From Ascidiaceihabitans sp039975415 (GTDB lineage: Bacteria > Pseudomonadota > Alphaproteobacteria > Rhodobacterales > Rhodobacteraceae): a stretch of 64,000 nt of DNA. The position numbers and the translations under genes are program-made. Each line of letters opens with the position of its first letter. Positions within the stretch are counted from its first letter, which is position 1. Shown in pieces: positions 33,175 through 42,029 of this stretch. The stretch lies in assembly GCF_039975415.1 (NCBI RefSeq), contig NZ_JBDWHD010000005.1; one strand, written 5' to 3'. The notes under the pieces were generated by a model. It had not been told where the DNA came from. It ran no database searches and worked only from the letters and a program-made list of their open reading frames with translations.

Positions 33175-34047
33175 TTACAGTTTGTTGATTGGCACCTTCA
33201 AATAAATGTCCCCATCCGTATCAGGCGCGGGCATTTTTCCAGCATTCATATTCACCTGTATGGACGGAATGATAAGTTTTGGCATTGCCAATTGCGTGTC
33301 CCGCTTGGTGCGAAAATCAACAAACTCTGCTTCGGATTTACCACCACCGACATGAACATTTTTGGCCTTTTGCTCTGCGACTGTCGTTTGCCAACAAAAC
33401 GTATCGCGGGTTTTGGTTTTATAGTCGTGGCACAGGAACAAGCGCGTTTCATCAGGCAATGCCAATATACGTTGGATCGAGGCATAAAGATAGGTTGCAG
33501 ACCCGCCCGGAAAATCAGCACGCGCGGTGCCAAAATCGGGCATGAATAATGTGTCACCGATAAAGGCGGCATCGCCGATGACGTAGGTCACGCAGGCAGG
33601 CGTGTGCCCCGGAGTGTGCATGACCACGACGTCCAGATTTCCGATAGCAAAGACATCACCGTCCTCGAACAGACGATCAAACTGACTGCCGTCCATCTCG
33701 AACGCGGTGCCCGCATTAAAGATTTTACCAAAGACCTTTTGCACTGCCGCGATATTGGCGCCAATCGCGATTTTGCCCCCAAGTTTTTCTGCCAGATAGG
33801 GCGCGGCCGACAGATGGTCGGCGTGGACGTGGGTTTCGAGTATCCACGCCACCTGCCAGCCATTCCGCGTCACCACATCAATCAGCATGTCGGCATGTGT
33901 CGTATGGGTCCGACCTGCCGCGGCGTCGAAATCCAGAATGGAATCGATAATCGCCACGGCGTTTGAGGCAGGGTCCTTCACGATATGACATGCCGCATTC
34001 GTGGCCTCATCAAAGAACGTGTGAACCTCTGGGACGGACTGCCGCAT
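33175..34047 (-). CDS. blh: metallo-beta-lactamase-fold persulfide dioxygenase-like protein
   Basis: 290 residues. Metal site T-H-V-H-A-D-H (about residue 74), the later His in H-T-P-G-H-T-P and Asp in F-I-G-D-T-L-F-M-P-D. Blh/ETHE1-type enzymes oxidise glutathione persulfide to sulfite and are commonly paired with SQR. The gene starts 3 bases after the frmA stop and is followed by sqr. The longer C-terminus (after L-C-H-D-Y) fits the Blh subgroup. Assignment as dioxygenase, not glyoxalase II, rests on context and motifs. Confidence 0.85.
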   Translation of the reverse strand: MRQSVPEVHTFFDEATNAACHIVKDPASNAVAIIDSILDFDAAAGRTHTTHADMLIDVVTRNGWQVAWILETHVHADHLSAAPYLAEKLGGKIAIGANIAAVQKVFGKIFNAGTAFEMDGSQFDRLFEDGDVFAIGNLDVVVMHTPGHTPACVTYVIGDAAFIGDTLFMPDFGTARADFPGGSATYLYASIQRILALPDETRLFLCHDYKTKTRDTFCWQTTVAEQKAKNVHVGGGKSEAEFVDFRTKRDTQLAMPKLIIPSIQVNMNAGKMPAPDTDGDIYLKVPINKL

Positions 34048-34050
34048 TGT

Positions 34051-35163
34051 CTAAAACTCTACGACAGCACGGATGGATTTGCCTTCGTGCATCAAATCAA
34101 ACCCGTGATTGATGTCCTCAAGCTTCAGTTTATGGGTGATCATCGGGTCGATTTCGATCTTGCCGTCCATGTACCAATCCACGATTTTGGGCACATCTGT
34201 GCGCCCGCTTGCGCCACCAAATGCTGTGCCGCGCCAGCTGCGCCCCGTGACCAATTGGAATGGTCTTGTGCTGATCTCGGCTCCAGCGGGCGCGACACCA
34301 ATGATGATGCTTTCACCCCAGCCCTTGTGTGCGCATTCCAGCGCCGTGCGCATCACGCCAACGTTGCCCGTCGCATCAAACGTGTAGTCCGCGCCGCCAC
34401 CCGTAAGCTCGACCAGATGGGCCACCAGATCCCCGTCCACTTTTGACGGATTAACAAAATCGGTCATGCCAAACCGCGTCGCCATCTCGACTTTGCCGTC
34501 GTTCAGATCAACGCCAACGATCTGGTCTGCCCCCGCAAGGCGCAGCCCTTGGATCACATTGAGGCCAATCCCACCAAGACCAAAAACCACGCCAGTCGAT
34601 CCGATTTCGACCTTGGCAGTATTAATAACGGCCCCGATACCAGTCGTCACACCGCAGCCGATATAGCAAATCTTATCGAACGGCGCGTCCTTGCGCACCT
34701 TAGCCAGCGCGATTTCGGGCACTACGGTGTGGTTGGCGAAGGTGGAACACCCCATATAGTGGTGGATCGGGGTTCCATCGAGCATTTTGAACCGCGTTGA
34801 TCCATCGGGCAAAAGCCCTGCGCCTTGGGTGGCACGGATCTTTTGACATAGGTTCGTCTTGGGGTTCAGGCAGTATTCGCATTCGCGACATTCGGGTGTG
34901 TAAAGCGGGATCACGTGATCGCCGACCTCAAGGCTCGTTACGCCTTCGCCGACTTCGATCACCACACCCGCGCCCTCATGGCCTAAGATTGCGGGAAAGA
35001 TACCTTCGGGGTCATCTCCAGATCGGGTGAATTCGTCGGTGTGGCACAGGCCTGTGGCCTTGATTTCAACCAAGACCTCTCCGGCGCGAGGGGCGTCCAA
35101 TTCGACGTCCATAACGACCAATGGTTTTCCAGCCTCAAGGGCGACGGCGGCACGTGTTCGCAT
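34051..35163 (-). CDS. frmA: class III alcohol dehydrogenase / S-(hydroxymethyl)glutathione dehydrogenase
   Basis: 370 residues. Catalytic zinc Cys in A-T-G-L-C-H-T-D-E, G-H-E-G-A-G, structural-zinc cysteines in E-C-R-E-C-E-Y-C and T-N-L-C, C-G-V-T-T-G-I-G-A, and the NAD loop V-F-G-L-G-G-I-G-L-N. It oxidises the glutathione adduct of formaldehyde to S-formylglutathione. ATG 35163 is chosen; upstream codons enter the regulatory region. First gene of the frmA-blh-sqr operon, divergent from iclR-mtoX. Formaldehyde is a product of methanethiol oxidase, which explains the pairing. Confidence 0.95.
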   Translation of the reverse strand: MRTRAAVALEAGKPLVVMDVELDAPRAGEVLVEIKATGLCHTDEFTRSGDDPEGIFPAILGHEGAGVVIEVGEGVTSLEVGDHVIPLYTPECRECEYCLNPKTNLCQKIRATQGAGLLPDGSTRFKMLDGTPIHHYMGCSTFANHTVVPEIALAKVRKDAPFDKICYIGCGVTTGIGAVINTAKVEIGSTGVVFGLGGIGLNVIQGLRLAGADQIVGVDLNDGKVEMATRFGMTDFVNPSKVDGDLVAHLVELTGGGADYTFDATGNVGVMRTALECAHKGWGESIIIGVAPAGAEISTRPFQLVTGRSWRGTAFGGASGRTDVPKIVDWYMDGKIEIDPMITHKLKLEDINHGFDLMHEGKSIRAVVEF

Positions 35164-35203
35164 TTTTGCTCCCAAAAAATTACTTGATCTTTCATTCGAT
35201 TCA

Positions 35204-35220
35204 TTCTCATCTTGTGAGAA
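35204..35220. promoter_or_regulatory. candidate IclR operator between frmA and iclR
   Basis: TTCTCA-TCTTG-TGAGAA is a perfect 6-base inverted repeat with a 5-base spacer in the 89-base divergent gap. It is placed to control both directions. Confidence 0.5.
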
Positions 35221-35252
35221 GTTGTCTCGCAATACAAGAGCGCACATTTAAA

Positions 35253-36011
35253 ATGCATCTCGAACGCCTTATCAGTTTGCTCGAAATTATTGCGGTAATC
35301 GGTCGTCCTGTTTCTGCGACAGAAGTTCAAACAGCCAGCGGAATACCGAAGCCGACATGTTACCGGCTGATGCAAACTTTGCATGAACAAGGGTTGATCG
35401 AAGACCCAAATGATGACGGACGTTACGTGATCGGCGACAAGCTGATCCGGATCGCGCTTTTGGGTAAGTCGGATGTCGATGTAAGACGTGTAGCCGCTCC
35501 ATTGTTGAAGGGCGCGGCCACGACGTTCAATGAGACAGTCTTTCTTGCACGGTTCCGTGACAGCAAGGTTGAAATCATCCACGTCGAAACGCCAGAAGAC
35601 CCCGCCCGTGCCTTTATTCATCCGGGGATTGGCGAACGTCCTTTACATGCTTGTTCATGCTCCAAGGCCATCGCCGCCTTTGCAGAAACCGAATTTCAGG
35701 ACACGATCATGAAAGGCGGTTTGCAAGCATATACGGATCACACAAAAACCACGCGGGACGATCTTTTGGTGGAATTTGACCTGATCCGCCGCCAAGGGTT
35801 TGCGGACTGCGACCAAGAAATTGATATCGGCATATCTAGCGTCGCAGCCCCTGTAACCATCGGAAACATCGGGGCCACTTTCAGCGTCGGCGCTGTTGGT
35901 CCGGTCCGGCGGTTCGGGACGGAATACAGACACAATATCGGGCACCAGCTGACCCAGCTTGCAACAAAGATCAGCGGTGCCATCCAACTATGCAACGTGG
36001 GCGAGGTTTGA
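35253..36011 (+). CDS. IclR-family regulator of the methanethiol locus
   Basis: 252 residues from ATG 35253. The N-terminal winged HTH is V-S-A-T-E-V-Q-T-A-S-G-I-P-K-P-T-C-Y-R-L. The C-terminal effector domain has I-G-E-R-P-L-H-A-C-S-C-S-K-A-I-A-A and G-F-A-D-C-D-Q-E-I-D-I-G-I-S-S-V-A-A-P-V. The clustered cysteines (C-S-C-S) in the ligand pocket could respond to a thiol or aldehyde, but that is inference. It lies between the two halves of the locus and probably controls both. Confidence 0.9.
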   Translation: MHLERLISLLEIIAVIGRPVSATEVQTASGIPKPTCYRLMQTLHEQGLIEDPNDDGRYVIGDKLIRIALLGKSDVDVRRVAAPLLKGAATTFNETVFLARFRDSKVEIIHVETPEDPARAFIHPGIGERPLHACSCSKAIAAFAETEFQDTIMKGGLQAYTDHTKTTRDDLLVEFDLIRRQGFADCDQEIDIGISSVAAPVTIGNIGATFSVGAVGPVRRFGTEYRHNIGHQLTQLATKISGAIQLCNVGEV

Positions 36012-36076
36012 GGAGACCAAGGCCACGTTTGTTTCGAACCCCATGGAGGTGGGGATAATCTTAGGGAGGAATACAA

Positions 36077-37483
36077 ATGAATAAACCGATGAAACCGGAT
36101 CCAACATTTCACGCGTCGGCGAAACTTGCGATGGAAGCGCCACCAGAAAATTTTGCATTTACGGTGATGCTTGGCAAAGACAAGGACCAGCATGACGGGT
36201 TGGCAGTTATCGATCTGCGAAGTGGCTCCGATACTTACGGCGAGATCGTCCACACTGTGATGACCGAAACCACGGGCGACGAATTCCACCACTTTGGCTG
36301 GAACGCCTGTTCGTCCTCATTGTCGCCTTTGTCGGGGCATGCGTTTGTAGAACGCAGGTACCTTATTGTGCCCGGAATCCGGTCTTCACGCATCTTTATC
36401 TTTGACGTCAAAGATCCGCTGAAGGCACACATCCACAAGATCATCGAACCCGAAGAGTTGTTTGAAAAAACAGGTTACTCGCGCCCTCACACAATCCACT
36501 GCGGGCCTGAGGGCATCTACGTGTCGACCCTCGGTGGCGGCGGTGAGGACGGGACAGACGGCCCTCCTGGTATTTTCATCATGGATTGCGAGACGTTTGA
36601 GATCATCGGCCGCTACGAGATGGACCGTGGTGCGCAGGACAAGCACTATGACTTCTGGTGGAACCTGCCGCAGGACTACATGGTCAGCTCCGAATGGGGG
36701 CTGCCGCCGCAATATGAAAATGGCGTCGTCGCAGAGGACCTGTTGTCCAACAAATACGGCCACTCAATCCACTTCTGGGACCTGCGCGCACGTAAGAACA
36801 TCCAGACGATGGACTTTGGCGAAAACTATCAAATGGCGCTCGAAATTCGACCCGCCCACGATCCCACCAAATCCTATGGATTCTGTGGTGTTGTCGTCGA
36901 TACAACCAATCTGCAGGGCGCAATCTTCACATGGTGGCGTGATGACGACGGTGTGTGGCAGTCCAAAAAGACCATCACCATTGATCCACGCCCAGAAGAC
37001 CCCGAAAACCTGCCTGAGTTGCTGAAAGGCTTTGGTGCTGTGCCACCATTGGTCACTGACATCGATCTCAGCCTCGATGACAAGTACCTCTATGTGGCCT
37101 GCTGGGGGCTGGGTGAGATGCATCAATACGATGTATCCGATCCGATGAACCCTGTATTGAACGGCAAGGTCGAGCTTGGCGGTATCGCCACAGAACACAA
37201 GCACCCCAATGGCAAAGATGTTATCTATGGCCCGCAGATGGTCGAGATCAGCCGTGACGGGAAACGCGTGTACTGGACGAACTCGCTTTACTCATCTTGG
37301 GACAACCAGTTCTACCCGCATCAAGAAGGTGGACAGATGGTGATGGCAAATGTTGGGGAGGACGGAAGCTTTGCGCTGGATAAAGACTTCTACATCGACT
37401 TCCCCGAGAACATGCGCGCCCACCAGATCCGGCTTGAAGGCGGGGACTGTTCAACAGACAGCTTCTGCTATCCGTCGGTATAA
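36077..37483 (+). CDS. mtoX: SBP56-family methanethiol oxidase
   Basis: 468 residues, normal for SBP56. Conserved features: H-H-F-G-W-N-A-C-S-S (the reactive Cys), R-P-H-T-I-H-C-G-P-E-G-I-Y-V-S-T-L, E-W-G-L-P-P, G-H-S-I-H-F-W-D and A-C-W-G-L-G-E-M-H-Q-Y-D-V-S-D-P. Bacterial members oxidise methanethiol to formaldehyde, H2S and H2O2. The neighbours frmA, blh and sqr handle the first two products, which strengthens the call. I see no Sec or Tat signal peptide, unlike periplasmic MtoX described in other bacteria, and none of the SCO1 or MauG genes known beside mtoX elsewhere. TTAGGGAGGA precedes the ATG. Confidence 0.9.
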   Translation: MNKPMKPDPTFHASAKLAMEAPPENFAFTVMLGKDKDQHDGLAVIDLRSGSDTYGEIVHTVMTETTGDEFHHFGWNACSSSLSPLSGHAFVERRYLIVPGIRSSRIFIFDVKDPLKAHIHKIIEPEELFEKTGYSRPHTIHCGPEGIYVSTLGGGGEDGTDGPPGIFIMDCETFEIIGRYEMDRGAQDKHYDFWWNLPQDYMVSSEWGLPPQYENGVVAEDLLSNKYGHSIHFWDLRARKNIQTMDFGENYQMALEIRPAHDPTKSYGFCGVVVDTTNLQGAIFTWWRDDDGVWQSKKTITIDPRPEDPENLPELLKGFGAVPPLVTDIDLSLDDKYLYVACWGLGEMHQYDVSDPMNPVLNGKVELGGIATEHKHPNGKDVIYGPQMVEISRDGKRVYWTNSLYSSWDNQFYPHQEGGQMVMANVGEDGSFALDKDFYIDFPENMRAHQIRLEGGDCSTDSFCYPSV

Positions 37484-37486
37484 CTG

Positions 37487-38170
37487 ATGGAAGATATGAC
37501 ATTGACGGCCCTTTGGTGGGCCGTCATTTTTTCGGGCGTCTACCACGGCGTGAACCCGGGTATGGGATGGCCTTTGGCTGTTTCATCAGCCTTATTTGAG
37601 CGTAAAAAATCGGCAATGGTTAAGGCGCTCGCGATGCTGGCGACAGGCCACTTCCTCGCGATGATTGTCATTTTGCTCCCGTTCTCGATGATGGTTTTTC
37701 TTATCAACAACGAGCATGAAATCCGGATCGGCGCAGGCGTGCTTGTGATCGTTATGGGTATTTATCTTCTGATTAATCGTCGGCACCCGAAAATTCTGGC
37801 CCGTGTTCATCCCGCCAAACTAGGACTTTGGTCGTTTCTTGCCGCCACTGCGCATGGTGCGGGATTGATGCTTGTGCCGATCTACCTTGGTATTTGCGGG
37901 CTTTTGGTGCCGGGCGAGAGCGTGACCGGGACGGGCCATGCAGCTGCTCAAGCGCTCATGGGCAATAATGTGGTGACTGCCTTTCTAGTAGCCGCAACGC
38001 ATACCTTTGCCATGACTTTCGCGGGTGCTGCGATTGCGATCTTTGTTTATTCTTGGTTCGGTTTGAAATTCATTTCAAAAAGTTGGTTCAACCTAGATTT
38101 GGTTTGGGCGCTGAGCCTTATCATCGTCGGTGCGTTTGGCATATTTTCTGCCTTTGGGGTCCATCATTGA
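37487..38170 (+). CDS. conserved multi-pass membrane protein linked to mtoX
   Basis: 227 residues with about six membrane helices. It begins near W-W-A-V-I-F-S-G-V-Y-H-G-V-N-P-G-M-G-W-P-L-A-V, and has histidines in A-T-G-H-F, A-T-A-H-G-A-G-L-M-L-V-P and A-T-H-T-F-A-M-T-F-A. The repeated His motifs on helices recall metal or small-molecule transporters (NicO/HupE-like), but I do not recognise the family. The 3-base gap to mtoX suggests cotranscription. Possible roles are substrate or product transport, or copper supply to MtoX; neither is shown. Confidence 0.75.
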   Translation: MEDMTLTALWWAVIFSGVYHGVNPGMGWPLAVSSALFERKKSAMVKALAMLATGHFLAMIVILLPFSMMVFLINNEHEIRIGAGVLVIVMGIYLLINRRHPKILARVHPAKLGLWSFLAATAHGAGLMLVPIYLGICGLLVPGESVTGTGHAAAQALMGNNVVTAFLVAATHTFAMTFAGAAIAIFVYSWFGLKFISKSWFNLDLVWALSLIIVGAFGIFSAFGVHH

Positions 38171-38806
38171 AGTCAGATGTACGACTTTCGGGGCATCCAA
38201 GTTGAGATTAAGAAGATCATAAGTTTAGGATCTCGTTTCCAAGCAAGATCAACCTAAGTGAATAGCTGCTTCAGGGAAAACCGTTGCATTACAGAATATG
38301 CTTTGCTGCACATGCGAGGAAATGCTGCGCCAGCAAAAATCGCCACCGAAAAAGGCGGCTTCGTCCCGCAAAGTTGTCATACAGCACGCCAAGATGCTGC
38401 GCTCACGGGTCAATGTCCGCTATGCGGACTGCGACCGCAGCATCGCGATCAGGTGCTGGATGTCCGCAATGGGCCGTTTAATCAGGTCCTTGGGCAGCGC
38501 CACGATAGCAAAGGCAATCCCCATGACTTCTGGTCGCATTGGGTCTTGCGAAATCATGATCAGCAGGCGGCGGCTTTCCACCGCGGATCTTGCCCGCCGT
38601 TACGACGCGGTCTTCCACATCCGGAAACGAGCTCTGAAAAGATGTGCAACAATGGCCATCCATATTTTTTGCTGATGTTTTGGAACACGGATAGCTGTCA
38701 TTGGAAAAAAGCAGCATCAGTGGAAGAGGGGCTTTTGCTGCCGTTCTCTGGAAAAGTTTAAAAGGTCTGCTTAGGGCCGCTGGTGAAGTTTCAGAGTTAG
38801 CTTTAG
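38171..38806. other. 635-base stretch with decayed coding fragments
   Basis: No intact gene is seen. On the minus strand near 38430-38600 a short open piece reads L-I-M-I-S-Q-D-P-M-R-P-E-V-M-G-I-A-F-A-I and then P-K-D-L-I-K-R-P-I, ending in TAG, preceded by stops and frame breaks. It looks like the C-terminal relic of an unidentified protein. Confidence 0.4.
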
Positions 38807-39046
38807 CTATTTTTTCAAGATTGGAGGGACAGACAAAGACGGTGCATTCTGAGAGTATTGCACGGCATCTTCGCCCAATTTGGTCAGCCTGTAGCCTTCT
38901 TCGGTGCTATATAGAAGCTGAAGTTGTTCAAGCGTTAAGGCCTCCAACCCGATACACCCCTTTGCTTCGTCACAAGACTTGTGACAGCGCAATCTAGCAG
39001 CTTCATTCGAATGCAGGATTTGTGCGACCTCGCGTGGAAGACCCAT
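38807..39046 (-). CDS. small hypothetical protein
   Basis: 79 residues, ATG 39046 with AAGGAGAAG upstream. The sequence (M-G-L-P-R-E-V-A-Q-I-L, C-H-K-S-C-D-E-A-K-G-C, L-T-L-E-Q-L-Q-L-L-Y-S-T-E-E-G-Y-R-L-T-K-L-G-E-D) suggests two helices and a C-x3-C-x5-C cluster, possibly a small metal or redox site. Family not known. Confidence 0.55.
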   Translation of the reverse strand: MGLPREVAQILHSNEAARLRCHKSCDEAKGCIGLEALTLEQLQLLYSTEEGYRLTKLGEDAVQYSQNAPSLSVPPILKK

Positions 39047-39406
39047 GTTTCTTCTCCTTGAGGCAAACTAGGAAATTGGCGCTGTTAAAAATCGGGGAAA
39101 CTCATTTGTCGGTTCCCCTTCGGAAGCTCTGACAAATTTACGCGATGCGCGAACAGCAGGTGTGACTGGCCGCATCAGCGGCATCGCATCAGGTAAAAGA
39201 CGCCAAGGGCTATGTTTGTAAGGTCCAGAAAGGCGCCAAGGCCATTTCGGATGCGGCCAAAGCGGCCAAAAGCTACAAGACGAAGGTGCAACCTTAAGCG
39301 AGCTGCAAAGCGCGGTTGCGACATTGACCTGGATGAGCAAGGTCTCTGCCGGTCTTGGCGCATTGTCCGTTGGCTTGATCTGGATGCGCCAAACAGGATT
39401 GGCGAT
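39047..39406. other. gap with remnants of a helical/membrane gene
   Basis: On the plus strand two adjacent frames give K-D-A-K-G-Y-V ... A-I-S-D-A-A-K-A-A-K-S-Y-K (to TAA about 39300), then, one frame on, L-S-E-L-Q-S-A-V-A-T-L and a hydrophobic V-S-A-G-L-G-A-L-S-V-G-L-I-W. They look like parts of one small membrane protein broken by a frameshift. No confident start. Confidence 0.3.
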
Positions 39407-39613
39407 ATGACCTACACCCGCCAAGGGACCATCACATTCAATGGTGTGTGTACTGTGTTGGTGCGTCCCGATGCTATTCTGACGCATGATAAATGGGCGT
39501 CCGCGAAAGAGGCGTTGAAAAAAATGCGCGGGATGACGGGCGATGACGATCCAATTGATTTGCCCGGCCTTGGGTCTGATACGCTGCATCCCGGAAACCC
39601 GGGGCCGTTTTAG
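39407..39613 (+). CDS. small hypothetical protein
   Basis: 68 residues. ATG 39407 overlaps the TGA of the preceding membrane-segment frame (ATGA), suggesting coupling. It begins M-T-Y-T-R-Q-G-T-I-T-F and ends in a Gly/Pro/Asp-rich tail (D-D-D-P-I-D-L-P-G-L-G-S-D-T-L-H-P-G-N-P-G-P-F). The family is not known; it may belong to a small phage or plasmid-derived unit. Confidence 0.4.
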   Translation: MTYTRQGTITFNGVCTVLVRPDAILTHDKWASAKEALKKMRGMTGDDDPIDLPGLGSDTLHPGNPGPF

Positions 39614-39741
39614 GGCATCTGCCGATTGGCTTGCCCGTTTGCATGTCTTTGCGGTGTTGCCGTATGGCGCATGGCACTTGTTCCCAGATTTGATTATGGC
39701 AGGTACTGATCAGCGGAACTGACTTCGAAAGCGGCGCAAAA

Positions 39742-40893
39742 ATGCTAACAAACCTTGATTTGATAGATCTTACTGAATTTCGCCGTGCGCTTCACCGCCA
39801 TCCTGAATTGTCCGGGGAAGAAGTAGAAACCGCCCGCAAAATAGCAGATGCACTAAAACCACTATCACCAACACGCATTTTGACTGGATTGGGTGGTCAC
39901 GGCGTGGCGGCCGTTTTTGACAGCGGAATAGACGGTCCAACAGTCCTTTTTCGTGCCGAGCTTGACGCGCTCCCTATTGAAGAACGCAACGACATCGCGT
40001 GGTCGTCGCTGATCCGCGGAAAGAGTCACGTTTGCGGCCATGACGGGCACATGACGATGCTGCTTGCATTGGGGCGCATGATTTCCCGCCAACCTGTGGC
40101 GCATGGGCGTGTCGTGCTTATGTTCCAGCCGGCAGAAGAAGACGGAAGCGGCGCGAAAGCTGTTGTCGCCGATCCTGCCTATCAAGACATTCAAGCAGAT
40201 TGGGCGTTTGCCATTCACATCGAACCCGGACGGCCGTTCGGGTACGTCTCTACCTGTCCCGGACTGGTGAATTGCGCGTCATTGGGACTTAAGATCAAAC
40301 TTGGCGGCAAAACCGCACATGCAGCCGACCCCGAAGACGGGATTTCCCCGGCCCATGCGGTTGCCGGATTGATCCTTGCGCTGGATGCTTTGGGGCAGGG
40401 GGGATCGCTTGATGATGATTTCCGTTTGGTGACGGTGACACATGTTCAGATTGGCGAACCAACATTTGGCGTTGCGCCGGGTGCCGCCGAGGTGTTTGCC
40501 ACCCTGCGGACAGCAGGTGACGAAGGCATGGAACATCTTGAGACCGAGGCCCGCACCCTTGCCATCACGGCAGCAAAGAAATTCGGGCTAAGTGTTGATT
40601 TTGAGGTTTGCGATAACTTTGCGGCATCCATCAATGATCCAGATGCCTATGTCGTAGCAACACAAGCCATGGACGCAATCAATGTCCCTTACGGTGATGC
40701 GGGTGTTCCTATGCGTGCGTCAGAGGACTTTGGCGTATTCGGGTGGGGGGCCAAGGCTGCGATGTTATGTTTGGGGCCGGGTGAAGATTATGCGGCACTG
40801 CACAATCCGGACTATGATTTTCCCGATGATCTGATCCCGATTGGAAGCGCCATCTTTGAACGCATCACACGCGATTTGTTGGGATCAGCTTAG
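39742..40893 (+). CDS. M20-family amidohydrolase (IAA-amino-acid/hippurate hydrolase type)
   Basis: 383 residues. M20D metal motifs: L-H-R-H-P-E-L-S near the N-terminus, E-L-D-A-L-P-I, C-G-H-D-G-H, F-Q-P-A-E-E, the lid-domain G-G-K-T-A-H-A-A-D, and S-E-D-F-G near the end. Such enzymes split N-acyl amino acids or related amides. Here the usual R-A-D-M-D-A is R-A-E-L-D-A, which keeps the metal Asp. The substrate is unknown. Confidence 0.92.
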   Translation: MLTNLDLIDLTEFRRALHRHPELSGEEVETARKIADALKPLSPTRILTGLGGHGVAAVFDSGIDGPTVLFRAELDALPIEERNDIAWSSLIRGKSHVCGHDGHMTMLLALGRMISRQPVAHGRVVLMFQPAEEDGSGAKAVVADPAYQDIQADWAFAIHIEPGRPFGYVSTCPGLVNCASLGLKIKLGGKTAHAADPEDGISPAHAVAGLILALDALGQGGSLDDDFRLVTVTHVQIGEPTFGVAPGAAEVFATLRTAGDEGMEHLETEARTLAITAAKKFGLSVDFEVCDNFAASINDPDAYVVATQAMDAINVPYGDAGVPMRASEDFGVFGWGAKAAMLCLGPGEDYAALHNPDYDFPDDLIPIGSAIFERITRDLLGSA

Positions 40894-40958
40894 CACTGCC
40901 ATTCCCGACGCAGGCGCAAAGGCAGGGATTGGCGTCGCGTGAGGCGCCCTGGCAAAAC

Positions 40959-41300
40959 TCAGTCGGATACCTTCTTTACGAATATGGACTTTAGCCCCAT
41001 CTGGCCAACGCCCGGAACTTTGCAGTCAATATCGTGATCCCCGTCGACAAGGCGAATACCACGAACTTTGGTCCCCACTTTGACGGTCAAAGAAGATCCC
41101 TTAACTTTCAGATCCTTGATCACAGTGACCGTATCACCGTCATGCAAAACGTTGCCGACACTGTCGCGGACCACTGCCACGTCATCCGATGGCAATCCCT
41201 GTTCCCATTCATGCCCACACTCTGGACAGTTAAGCAAAGCATCGACTTGATAAGTGAAGGTTGAGGCGCATTCTGTGCAAGGGGGCAATGTATCGGTCAT
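40959..41300 (-). CDS. yjdM: PhnA/YjdM-family zinc-ribbon protein
   Basis: 113 residues: N-terminal zinc ribbon C-T-E-C ... C-P-E-C-G-H-E-W, then the PhnA domain V-R-D-S-V-G-N-V-L-H-D-G-D-T-V-T-V-I-K-D-L-K-V-K-G-S. Despite the old name for alkylphosphonate uptake, the function is not established. ATG 41300 gives the standard N-terminus M-T-D-T-L-P-P-C. Confidence 0.92.
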   Translation of the reverse strand: MTDTLPPCTECASTFTYQVDALLNCPECGHEWEQGLPSDDVAVVRDSVGNVLHDGDTVTVIKDLKVKGSSLTVKVGTKVRGIRLVDGDHDIDCKVPGVGQMGLKSIFVKKVSD

Positions 41301-41398
41301 AGGATTGCTATAGCGCCACAATTTGAGGCTATCCATACCCTGTGAAAAGAAACCGCCCAAACCGGATCTAGACATGGACACGTCACACCGCGTTGCGT

Positions 41399-41909
41399 CT
41401 ACCTTTCAGCCCATGCAGGTGACCGTCCGGTATGCTCAATAAGGACGTCCATAAAAACGCGGACTTTAGCAGACACAACATTGCTTTGGGGATAGACCAA
41501 CCAGCGCGAATTCACAGAAAGCCCTGCACTATCCAAGGTCGCGCATTTTTGCGTCATTCCGTCATTCAGGATCAACCGGTGCGCTGCTTGTTTTGGATCG
41601 AACGCGGCCTGTGCGCCATCTTGCGATATCAGGCGACGGGGTTCCAGATCGCGGAAGGCGATCACGCGATGGGACTTCAGATCGTCCGGATCACTTGGTG
41701 CGTCCTATTGCGTGACATAAGCTGGCGATGCGCAAAAGACGCGTGTGTCGTCTGCCAATTTTCGGGCCGTTAGGCTGCTATTTTCAAGAACTGCATTGCG
41801 CAAGGCAAGGTCATAGCTGCCCTTGATCAGATCGAATTGCGCGTCCGACAGGTGCCATGCCCAGCGTCCGTCCTGCTGCGCTGATGTTCAGGGTTTCACT
41901 GGCGAGAAC
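41399..41909 (-). pseudogene. LysR-family regulator, decayed
   Basis: The minus strand carries, in order, a piece of HTH (S-E-T-L-N-I-S-A-A-G-R-T-L-G-M-A-P) and then, in another frame and after an internal loss, the substrate-binding domain (F-D-L-I-K-G-S-Y-D-L-A-L-R, A-D-D-T-R-V-F-C-A-S-P-A-Y). This is interrupted by TAG at 41707-41705 and continues in the same frame to 41399 (V-I-A-F-R-D-L-E-P-R, V-F-M-D-V-L-I-E-H-T). The gene has deletion, frameshift and nonsense damage. Confidence 0.75.
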
Positions 41910-42029
41910 AAAAAGGCGGAGGCTATGTATGTCGATTTTATACTTTTTCAGAACAATGAAATCATATCTTGCTGGTTTTTATATTCCTTAAGGGGGGTGT
42001 CTACAAATCCAAGAGACAGAAAGGACCAT

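Noticed and set aside
38258..38761. 168-codon plus-strand frame after the mtoX membrane-protein gene
   Set aside because: Composition is not protein-like, no ribosome site, and the opposite strand shows better, though broken, coding fragments.
39068..39589. 173-codon minus-strand frame
   Set aside because: Low-quality sequence opposite more convincing plus-strand fragments (helical piece, membrane piece, 68-residue protein).
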